From positions 1 to 21,987 of the IMG/VR virus record IMGVR_UViG_3300021962_000731: a stretch of 21,987 nt of DNA; one strand, written 5' to 3'. The notes under the pieces are model-generated. The model was given only the letters and a program-made list of their open reading frames with translations. It made no database searches and had not been told where the DNA came from. The position numbers and the translations under genes are program-made. Positions 13,433-19,250 of the stretch are shown piece by piece. Numbering within the stretch: the stretch's first letter is position 1; the number at the start of each line of letters is the position of its first letter. Origin of the DNA: a virus.

Positions 13433-13795
13433 ATGATTGAACTAAATAATGATACCTTCTTGATTTATGCTATTAAAAATTATGACAATCCCAGTTGTAA
13501 TGGGATGCCTGATTTAGAAGAAGACATGAAGAGATTCAAATATATAAAACGATTGTTTAAGAGATATGAAAAAACTGATGTCTTGAATGAACGGTTGATT
13601 TTAAATCATATAATTGTTTTATATAATGTATTTGGTAATGCTGCAACTAACATGCTGTTTTACAAAATAGAAGAGAAATATTGGCACTACCTGAAAACAT
13701 TCCTCGTTTTTCTCAATAGAATAACGAGCAGTTCTATGGTCGAAGTCAACTTAGACCATAACATAGTTACAAAGTTAAGGGAACTTAATGTCTAG
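13433..13795 (+). CDS. Conserved T4-like phage protein of unknown function (DUF7207-like)
   Basis: A 120-aa protein starting at ATG 13433, directly after the upstream stop. The frame is open further upstream, but that part overlaps the virion gene and is an artefact. The sequence (FLIYAIKNYDNP, DMKRFKYIKRLFKRYE, NERLILNHIIVLYNVFG, MLFYKIEEKYWHYLKTFLVF) belongs to a widespread small family of T4-like phages. I recall it under the label DUF7207, though the number is from memory. It is mostly alpha-helical, basic and aromatic-rich, with no catalytic signature. It overlaps the next gene by 8 bases; these two genes form a pair that I recall as conserved in related phages, though I cannot confirm this here. 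Confidence 0.75.
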   Translation: MIELNNDTFLIYAIKNYDNPSCNGMPDLEEDMKRFKYIKRLFKRYEKTDVLNERLILNHIIVLYNVFGNAATNMLFYKIEEKYWHYLKTFLVFLNRITSSSMVEVNLDHNIVTKLRELNV

Positions 13796-14339
13796 ATTTG
13801 TAGATGCACTGATAACATATCGTATTCTAAGGTTGTTGACTACACCTTTCGATCAACAGGATGCATTTCGTCTAGGATTGATCGATAAGCATGGCAATCG
13901 ATTGAAGAAAGAGAACGAGATAAATACCACTGAAGAACAAGAGGCATATAGTCTGCTTCATAGAATGGTATTTAGATTAAAACGAATCATCGAGAAGGTT
14001 CCTATGGACAATAAGAACTTCCTATCATTCGCTGCTGCTGTTGCTTTGGTAAGAGAGCAGGTTGAATATGATGATGAAATATTAGAGGAAGTTTTTTACA
14101 TGACACAAGAACGCCAAGATGTTAAGGATCTCGCTGAAGAACTCGAGACAGGAAAAATCCAGTCATTCAAACAGTTTATTGAAGAGATGGGTGTTGGTGG
14201 TGGTGGAGTCGCAGGGATTGGTATTCCGCATCCAACAAAAGCAAACCAAGCAGAACCTGGACTTACCAAGAGTCAGCAGAAAAAATATAAAAAGAAAAAC
14301 ACAGTAGGTGCACCTGCTGTACTGATTAGAAGGAAGTAA
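13788..14339 (+). CDS. Conserved T4-like phage protein with internal SFKQFIEE element
   Basis: A 183-aa protein. The N-terminal 100 residues (FVDALITYRILRLLTTPFDQ, FRLGLIDKHGNRL, LLHRMVFRLKRIIEKVP) are a helical domain common in T4-like phages, function unknown. Residues 126-133 read SFKQFIEE, the same element as the capsid-targeting-like N-termini of the 4100 and 9620 products. Here it is internal and followed by a glycine-rich stretch (MGVGGGGVAGIGIP) and a basic C-terminus (SQQKKYKKKN). If the prohead protease cuts after E133, a 50-residue basic Gly-rich peptide would be released. The ATG has AAGGGA upstream and overlaps the previous gene by 8 bases. Confidence 0.75.
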   Translation: MSRFVDALITYRILRLLTTPFDQQDAFRLGLIDKHGNRLKKENEINTTEEQEAYSLLHRMVFRLKRIIEKVPMDNKNFLSFAAAVALVREQVEYDDEILEEVFYMTQERQDVKDLAEELETGKIQSFKQFIEEMGVGGGGVAGIGIPHPTKANQAEPGLTKSQQKKYKKKNTVGAPAVLIRRK

Positions 14340-14340
14340 C

Positions 14341-14775
14341 ATGAAGGGTTTGTTGGATTTCGTTAAAGTCTCGAACAATATCGACTCTCTAGAAAAACTA
14401 GAGATCGAAAAGGGTAAAGTCCAGATTATGATCATGAAGATGGCAGCAATTACGCTGGGATCTATCATGCTTTCTGTTGTGATCATGATGTTGATCGGAT
14501 TGTTTTTACCAAATGCAATGATCGATAACAATGAGATCTTCAAGATTATTGGTCCAGCATTCTCGATGATTGTTGGTGCATTCGTTGGTGCATTTGCTAC
14601 AATGATGAACATGAAAGTTTCTGAGTTTGATCCAAATGTTAAGGTCCAAGAAATGGGCAAGACTGATTATAAGCATATCGCTGAAGCAAACTCTATCGAA
14701 GCAGACACTGAAATCAAACTGATGGCAGCGGTCGATAAGTATAAAGACAGCGATGACGACTTCGGTCCATTCTAA
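14341..14775 (+). CDS. Putative holin (two membrane segments)
   Basis: A 144-aa protein with two hydrophobic spans: about residues 34-57 (MAAITLGSIMLSVVIMMLIG) and 68-90 (IIGPAFSMIVGAFVGAFATM, Gly/Ala-rich). Between them is a short polar loop (NAMIDNNE). Both ends are charged: an N-terminal helix of about 30 residues, and an acidic C-terminal tail ending DSDDDFGPF. Position ten bases upstream of the endolysin gene, size and topology all fit a holin, which would accumulate in the inner membrane and trigger lysis. It does not resemble T4 holin gpT, so the assignment rests on topology and context. Ribosome binding site AAGGAAG is well placed. Confidence 0.65.
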   Translation: MKGLLDFVKVSNNIDSLEKLEIEKGKVQIMIMKMAAITLGSIMLSVVIMMLIGLFLPNAMIDNNEIFKIIGPAFSMIVGAFVGAFATMMNMKVSEFDPNVKVQEMGKTDYKHIAEANSIEADTEIKLMAAVDKYKDSDDDFGPF

Positions 14776-14785
14776 GGAGTAGATT

Positions 14786-15961
14786 ATGACACAACTAACT
14801 GAACATTTTACTCTCGGAGAAATGATTGTCTCGCCAACTGCAAAGCGTCTTGGCATTCCTAACACACCGACTGCTGAACATATTGAGAACATGCGTTACT
14901 GTTGCGAGAAAATTCTTGAACCAGTTCGTGCTAAGTTTGGTCCAGTAACAATCAACTCCTCATATCGTGCACCACTTGTTAACAAGGCAGTTGGTGGATC
15001 TGCTACATCCCAACACGTTAATGGTCAAGCAATTGACTTTGAAGTAAAGGGCGTAGACAATAAGAAGGTTGCTGATTGGGTTGCTGACAATCTCGAGTTT
15101 GACCAAGTTATCCTAGAATTCTATGCCGCTGGTGACAAGAACTCTGGTTGGGTCCATGCTTCTATTAAAAAGGAAGGCGGAAACCGCAAGCAGCGTCTAG
15201 TTGCTACTAAGTCCAAGGCAGCTGGAACAAAGTATACTCCTGTTGCCGACTTTGATCCAAGCACAACAAAGGAAGCAGGCGCGCCTGTGGTAGAAGCAGT
15301 CGCGCAGGTTGCTAAGGCGGGAGTCCAAGCGCCAACTGTTGCTGGTCTTGGTCCAATGCAAGCACTTCAAGCAAAATGTGGTGTCGCTGCTGATGGTAAG
15401 TGGGGACCAGGAACATTCAAGGCAGCGAGAGATCACTATAAGTTATCGACTGCTGGTGCTGCTCACTTCTTCGGGCAGTGCGCTCACGAGTCAGGTGGTT
15501 TCAAGGTATTCCAAGAGAACCTGAACTACAGTGACAAGGGTCTCAACGGTATCTTCAAGAAGTATTTCCCAACAATCGCTTCGACTGCAGGATATGCTCG
15601 TAAACCAGAGAAGATTGCCAACAAGGTTTATGCTAATCGTATGGGCAATGGTCCAGAGTCATCGGGTGATGGATGGAAGTTCCGTGGACGTGGTCCGATC
15701 CAGTTGACTGGTAAGAGCAACTATACTCAATTCGCTCAAGACATCGGTCGTCCTGATGTTTTGACAAATCCAGATATCGTAGCAACCGAACTCGCATTCG
15801 AATCAGCACTATGGTTCTTTAACAAGAACGGACTGTTCGCAATCGCTAACAAGGGCGTTACCGATGCAGTTATTGGTCAAATTACTCGTCGAGTAAATGG
15901 TGGAACTCATGGTCTAGATGACCGTATTAAGAAAACAAAACAATTCGCAGCATGGGGATAA
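14786..15961 (+). CDS. Two-domain endolysin: M15 peptidase, peptidoglycan-binding linker, GH19 muramidase/chitinase
   Basis: A 391-aa peptidoglycan hydrolase with two catalytic domains. Residues 1-128 are a D-Ala-D-Ala carboxypeptidase-like M15 domain: SSYRAP at 58-63, then SQHVNGQAIDF with zinc ligands H77 and D84, and WVHAS with H124. Residues about 140-185 are an Ala/Lys/Pro-rich linker. Residues about 187-220 (GPMQALQAKCGVAADGKWGP) are a peptidoglycan-binding repeat. Residues about 222-391 are a GH19 chitinase/lysozyme-like domain with catalytic E235 in QCAHESGGF, a second acid E244 in FQENLNYS, and the substrate-cleft motif GRGPIQLTGKSNY. It would cut both peptide and glycan strands. There is no signal peptide, so release by the adjacent holin candidate is expected. 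AAGGAG lies seven bases before the ATG. Confidence 0.93.
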   Translation: MTQLTEHFTLGEMIVSPTAKRLGIPNTPTAEHIENMRYCCEKILEPVRAKFGPVTINSSYRAPLVNKAVGGSATSQHVNGQAIDFEVKGVDNKKVADWVADNLEFDQVILEFYAAGDKNSGWVHASIKKEGGNRKQRLVATKSKAAGTKYTPVADFDPSTTKEAGAPVVEAVAQVAKAGVQAPTVAGLGPMQALQAKCGVAADGKWGPGTFKAARDHYKLSTAGAAHFFGQCAHESGGFKVFQENLNYSDKGLNGIFKKYFPTIASTAGYARKPEKIANKVYANRMGNGPESSGDGWKFRGRGPIQLTGKSNYTQFAQDIGRPDVLTNPDIVATELAFESALWFFNKNGLFAIANKGVTDAVIGQITRRVNGGTHGLDDRIKKTKQFAAWG

Positions 15962-15965
15962 GAAT

Positions 15966-16136
15966 ATGCTAAATCAAATTAAAGACGCACTAAAGAAACT
16001 TTTTGGTTTCGTTGATGCTAACAAGGATGGCAAGGTGGATCTTGCTGAGATTACTGCAGCAGTCGACAAAGCAGAAGCAAAGGTCGAAGAAGTCAAGGCA
16101 GTTGTCAAAAAAGTACGTAAACCAAAGGCGAAGTAA
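15966..16136 (+). CDS. EF-hand microprotein
   Basis: A 56-aa protein starting at ATG 15966, four bases after the endolysin stop; the longer open frame starting inside the endolysin gene is not credible. After a short amphipathic helix (LNQIKDALKKLFGF) comes a complete canonical EF-hand calcium loop, residues 17-28 DANKDGKVDLAE, with ligands D17, N19, D21, K23 (backbone), D25 and E28 and the required G22 and V24. A helix rich in Ala, Lys and Glu and a basic tail (KKVRKPKAK) complete it. A single EF-hand can also be dockerin-like, where pairs are needed; here there is only one. The context (endolysin before, XhlA-like protein after with a TAAATG junction) suggests a role in lysis or membrane association, possibly controlled by calcium, but this is inference. 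Confidence 0.8.
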   Translation: MLNQIKDALKKLFGFVDANKDGKVDLAEITAAVDKAEAKVEEVKAVVKKVRKPKAK

Positions 16137-16604
16137 ATGGAATCTTTGGAAACAAAAGTTGCAGTCATTGAACACGATCTGAAGCAAATTCAGATCGTGT
16201 TCAGTCGTCTCGACCTCGCCATCGAAAAGATTGGCGATGTTTCCAACTGCATCAATAAGATGCTCGCTGTTCATGATACTAAACTTGAAGCGCAAGAATC
16301 AGTCAACGAAGATATCTACGAAAGTTTAGAAGTGCACAGACAAGAAACCAAGACAATTAACGCTGAGTTACATTCGCGTATCACGACAACCACTCGTGAA
16401 CTCGAGGCAAAAATTCAGTCCACCGAAGACAAGATGCTTGCTGCCATCGGTTCACTAAAAACTTCTGTTGATAAAGAAGAAGAAAAAAACAAAAATCGTA
16501 TTGACAAATTGGAAAAAACCAAGTATCTTATGATTGGTGGCGGTATCGTTGTCGGTGCTATCATCACCAAGATACTCCCAATGCTTATGAAATTTATTCA
16601 ATAA
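16137..16604 (+). CDS. XhlA-like coiled-coil protein with C-terminal membrane anchor
   Basis: A 155-aa protein. Residues 1-127 are a continuous heptad-like helix (VIEHDLKQIQIVFSRLDLAI, ELHSRITTTTRELEAKIQST). One hydrophobic span follows at about 130-152 (YLMIGGGIVVGAIITKILPM) with a short tail. This layout matches the hemolysin XhlA-type proteins that sit in phage lysis regions and assist holins. ATG 16137 follows the previous stop directly (TAAATGG). Codons 11-23 contain a 15-bp perfect inverted repeat. Spanin-like or structural coiled-coil functions are alternatives, but the C-terminal anchor and lysis-region position favour the XhlA-like reading. Confidence 0.7.
   Translation: MESLETKVAVIEHDLKQIQIVFSRLDLAIEKIGDVSNCINKMLAVHDTKLEAQESVNEDIYESLEVHRQETKTINAELHSRITTTTRELEAKIQSTEDKMLAAIGSLKTSVDKEEEKNKNRIDKLEKTKYLMIGGGIVVGAIITKILPMLMKFIQ
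16169..16203 (+). repeat. Perfect 15-bp inverted repeat (hairpin, 5-base loop) inside the XhlA-like gene
   Basis: TGAACACGATCTGAA (16169-16183) and TTCAGATCGTGTTCA (16189-16203) are exact reverse complements around the loop GCAAA. Outward, a T-G wobble and an A-T pair could extend the stem to 17. It lies within codons 11-23 of the XhlA-like gene and is not followed by a T run, so it is not a standard intrinsic terminator. Confidence 0.9.
16501..16529 (+). promoter_or_regulatory. Candidate sigma70-type promoter upstream of the primase gene
   Basis: A perfect TTGACA (16501-16506), 17 bases, then TATCTT (16524-16529, two mismatches to TATAAT). It is inside the end of the XhlA-like gene, about 115 bases before the primase ATG. 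It marks the switch from lysis genes to replication and nucleotide-metabolism genes, where an early promoter would be useful. Evidence is limited to the hexamers. Confidence 0.3.
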
Positions 16605-16644
16605 AAACCTTTACTTCTCCCTCGTTTCGAGGTATAACTATATT

Positions 16645-17679
16645 ATGAGTTTATATATTGACATCAAGTATCTGAACGCGATCGCGCATCGTCTCGAGAA
16701 CTTCAAGAAAAAATCACAAGATTTGTTCAACTGCAGATGTCCTATCTGTGGTGATTCACAGCGTAATAAGAAACGGGCACGTGGTTATTTCTATCGTGGT
16801 AAACAGGATCTATATTACAAGTGCCATAAATGTGGCGCGAGTCATCACTTTGGAACTTTCCTGAAGAACTTCGATCCCACCCAATATAGTCAGTATGTCG
16901 TTGAGCGATATGCTGATGGCGGTCATGGCCGCGCCAATGCACATAAGAATGTTGAAGAAGTTCTCAAGTTCGAAGAACCAAAGTTTACAAAGAAACCTGA
17001 ACCAAAACTTATCGACTCGATTATGGATCGCCTCGATACACTACCAGATGACCATGAGGTAATTCAATATGTTACTGACCGCAGGATCCCTCGCGATGCT
17101 TTTGATAGGTTGTATTTCATATCTAATGTTAAAGATGTCATACAACTTAATGACAAATACAAAGACTCGATCATTACGTCTGAACCGCGACTCGCGATTC
17201 CTTTTCTTGATGGCAATAACAAACTCCTTGTTGTTAGCCTTCGCGGAATCAGAGGCGAGTCACTTCGTTATATTAACGTTAAAGTAGATGAAGATGCTCC
17301 CTCGATTTTTGGTTTGGATAAGGTCGATCCTACGCAAGAAGTATTCGTCGTCGAAGGGCCTCTTGATTCCCTTTTTCTGCATAATTCTATTGCTTGTGCT
17401 GGAACCTCATTCGGAAAGATTGATCAACTACCTATCCCAAAAGAAAACATAACAATTATCTTTGATAATCAACCCAAGAACAGAGACGTCGGTAAGTTGA
17501 TGAATAAGTATATTGATCAGGGATATAAGATTGTAATCTGGCCAGATGTTCCAGGAAAAGATATTAATGAAATGATTGAAAATGGATTGACTTCTAGTGA
17601 AATTCAGAGTATTATAAATGATAATACGTTTAACGGTCTATCGGCAAAAGCAAAATATGCCATGTGGAGGAAAGTATGA
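16645..17679 (+). CDS. 61: DNA primase, T4 gp61-like
   Basis: A 344-aa primase, close to T4 gp61 (342 aa), that makes RNA primers on the lagging strand with the gp41-like helicase encoded at 223. An N-terminal zinc ribbon uses C32/C35 (CPICGDSQ) and C60/C63 (KCHKCGAS). The TOPRIM catalytic core has FVVEGPLDSLF with E237, the metal-binding acidic segment IIFDNQPKN with D274, and WPDVPGKDINEM (299-310) with D301 and D306. The 40-base gap before the ATG contains a short hairpin (CCTCG-TTT-CGAGG, 16620-16632), whose 3' arm holds the only visible ribosome binding site (GAGG). The stop overlaps the next start by ATGA. Confidence 0.93.
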   Translation: MSLYIDIKYLNAIAHRLENFKKKSQDLFNCRCPICGDSQRNKKRARGYFYRGKQDLYYKCHKCGASHHFGTFLKNFDPTQYSQYVVERYADGGHGRANAHKNVEEVLKFEEPKFTKKPEPKLIDSIMDRLDTLPDDHEVIQYVTDRRIPRDAFDRLYFISNVKDVIQLNDKYKDSIITSEPRLAIPFLDGNNKLLVVSLRGIRGESLRYINVKVDEDAPSIFGLDKVDPTQEVFVVEGPLDSLFLHNSIACAGTSFGKIDQLPIPKENITIIFDNQPKNRDVGKLMNKYIDQGYKIVIWPDVPGKDINEMIENGLTSSEIQSIINDNTFNGLSAKAKYAMWRKV

Positions 17680-17942
17680 GCGAGTTAGTCGCCAACGAAT
17701 ATGGCGTAGAGTTTGACCATATTAAGATTACAAAGTTACGCATCCATCGAACAGACGACATGTGGATGGTAGAGTATCGACGCGAACCTCGCTGGTTTCT
17801 TGGACTCGACCGCTGGTGGTGGTTCGATGATGGTAGGTATGCAAATTATGCCGACGCTACTGACCGCATAGATACTCTTTTGGGTATTGGTTTCGTAAGT
17901 AAGGCGCAGTTCCAAACAGTGAAGGAATTTGAAGTTGAGTGA
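17676..17942 (+). CDS. Hypothetical Trp-rich small protein
   Basis: An 88-aa protein of unknown function. ATG 17676 has GGAGG seven bases upstream and overlaps the primase stop by ATGA; an in-frame ATG four codons earlier falls on the ribosome binding site and is unlikely. The striking segment is EPRWFLGLDRWWWFDDGRYA (about 37-56), with four Trp in a short stretch, followed by a predicted helix (ADATDRIDTLLGIGF). The N-terminal half has alternating polar and hydrophobic residues, consistent with a small beta-sheet. There are no Cys pairs or membrane span. It sits between primase and thyX and is coupled to both by overlaps, so it is probably expressed with the replication genes. Confidence 0.7.
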   Translation: MSELVANEYGVEFDHIKITKLRIHRTDDMWMVEYRREPRWFLGLDRWWWFDDGRYANYADATDRIDTLLGIGFVSKAQFQTVKEFEVE

Positions 17943-18633
17943 AGTAAATCTAGTAAGTCTGTCTAAACCGTCTGCGTACACAGAGTGTAATTCTGCCAAT
18001 GAATTGGTTGCATGGGCAGCAAGAGTATCTAATCCGTCAAACCAAAACAACACCGCAACAGCACCTAAGTTGGTTCAATATCTTATTAAGAACCAACACT
18101 GGTCACCACTGGAGATGGTCCATGTCGCAATGGAAATTAAAACAACACGAGATATTGCCCGCCAGATTTTGCGGCATAGTTCTTTCAGATTCCAAGAGTA
18201 CAGTCAGCGTTACGCCGATCCAACCAAGGATCTGGGATTTGTTGTACGGGAAGCACGCCTGCAGGATGCCAAAAACCGACAGAACTCAGTAGAAGTTGAA
18301 GATAGCGAACTTGCTGGAGAGTGGGATTTGAAACAACGAACCTTAACTCATGCTGCGGTAGATACTTATGAGTGGGCAATTGAAAATGGTATCGCCAAGG
18401 AACAGGCACGTGCTGTTCTCCCTGAAGGTCTAACAGAATCAACTATCATCATGGCAGGTTCGCTTCGATCATGGGTTCACTATTGTCAGTTGCGTATGGA
18501 TAAGGCAACGCAAAAGGAACACCGCTTCGTCGCCGAGCAGTGCTGGGAAATCATTTGTCACCACTTCCCCGATGTGAAGGCAGCAATTGATAGCATGGCA
18601 GCGCAAGCAGAGTTCGAACGAAAACTACCTTGA
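17935..18633 (+). CDS. thyX: Flavin-dependent thymidylate synthase ThyX
   Basis: A 232-aa FAD-dependent thymidylate synthase, making dTMP from dUMP with methylenetetrahydrofolate and NADPH. The family signature RHRx7S is present as R80-H81-S82 x7 S90 (RHSSFRFQEYSQRY), so the third Arg of the motif is Ser here while an Arg appears three residues later. The C-terminal substrate-binding part is intact: EQARAVLPEGLTESTIIMAG (156-175) then SWVHYCQLRM (179-188). Two TTG codons could start it. TTG 17935 has AAGGAA seven bases upstream and is preferred over TTG 17929. It overlaps the preceding gene by 8 bases. With nrdA, nrdB and MazG downstream it forms a nucleotide-supply module. Confidence 0.93.
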   Translation: MSEVNLVSLSKPSAYTECNSANELVAWAARVSNPSNQNNTATAPKLVQYLIKNQHWSPLEMVHVAMEIKTTRDIARQILRHSSFRFQEYSQRYADPTKDLGFVVREARLQDAKNRQNSVEVEDSELAGEWDLKQRTLTHAAVDTYEWAIENGIAKEQARAVLPEGLTESTIIMAGSLRSWVHYCQLRMDKATQKEHRFVAEQCWEIICHHFPDVKAAIDSMAAQAEFERKLP

Positions 18634-19250
18634 CCCAATCTGGAAAAAAGTTTCAAAATTCTCGGGACGTGATTTTTTCGCGGCCCAATTTTGAGTCCAA
18701 AAACCCGCACGAAACCGCAATTATAAAATACAATGAAGAAGAAGATTTTTACTATTTAGAATCTGAAGTTTTTGAGCGAGTTGGTTGGAAACCAGGAGAT
18801 GATATCATCTGGATTGAAAATGAAGATGGCAGTTTTACATTAAGGAAAGAAGAAAATATTATGAATAACCAAAAAGATGTTACCGAATTTATGGCAGCTG
18901 CCGATCAGTATGTTGGAACAACCCCGCACTTGAACGAGAAAAATGAGCAGCAAGCACGCCTATATATTGACCTGATTGATGAAGAATTTCGTGAACTTTG
19001 TGACGGATTTCTTCGTCGCCATATCGGAGACATTGCTGACGGTGGTGCCGACCTAGTTTGGGTTGTCCAAGGATTGTTTACAACTCTTGGTATCGACTTC
19101 AATAAAGTCTGGGAAGAAGTTCGTGCGTCAAACATGAGCAAGGTTTCTGATAATGGTAAGATTAAAAAGCGTGAAGATGGTAAGATTCTAAAACCAGAAT
19201 CATACTTCAAACCAGATATCGAACGAGTATTAAAGGAACAGGGACTATAA
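18630..19250 (+). CDS. AbrB-like domain fused to MazG-type nucleotide pyrophosphohydrolase
   Basis: A continuous 206-codon frame holding two units. Residues 1-75 include ETAIIKYNEEEDFYYLESEV and VGWKPGDDIIWIENEDGSF, a small swapped-hairpin AbrB-like fold that I recall as a separate short protein in related phages. Residues 78-206 are a MazG-like all-alpha NTP pyrophosphatase: DEEFREL with E118/E119 and E122, then DIADGGADLVWVVQGLFTTL with D137 and D141, and a conserved C-terminal part (EVRASNMSKVSDNGKI, REDGKILKPESYFKPDI). MazG enzymes hydrolyse NTPs or dNTPs to monophosphates or lower (p)ppGpp. The frame starts at TTG 18630, overlapping the thyX stop as TTGA. An internal ATG at 18861 (M78) has an AG-rich sequence before it and could give the MazG unit alone. 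Confidence 0.8.
   Translation: MTQSGKKFQNSRDVIFSRPNFESKNPHETAIIKYNEEEDFYYLESEVFERVGWKPGDDIIWIENEDGSFTLRKEENIMNNQKDVTEFMAAADQYVGTTPHLNEKNEQQARLYIDLIDEEFRELCDGFLRRHIGDIADGGADLVWVVQGLFTTLGIDFNKVWEEVRASNMSKVSDNGKIKKREDGKILKPESYFKPDIERVLKEQGL

Noticed and set aside
15276-15287. 12-base palindrome CAGGCGCGCCTG in the endolysin linker
   Set aside because: It has no loop, so it makes a poor RNA hairpin, and it lies in an Ala/Gly/Pro-coding linker where GC-rich codons make short palindromes likely.
16620-16632. Short hairpin CCTCG-TTT-CGAGG before the primase gene as a terminator
   Set aside because: The stem is only five pairs with a three-base loop and no T run follows. It may affect access to the primase ribosome binding site but is not a convincing terminator.
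16610-16638. TTTACT-N17-TATAAC as a promoter for the primase gene
   Set aside because: The predicted start would coincide with the primase ATG and produce a leaderless message; the hexamers are also weaker than those at 16501.
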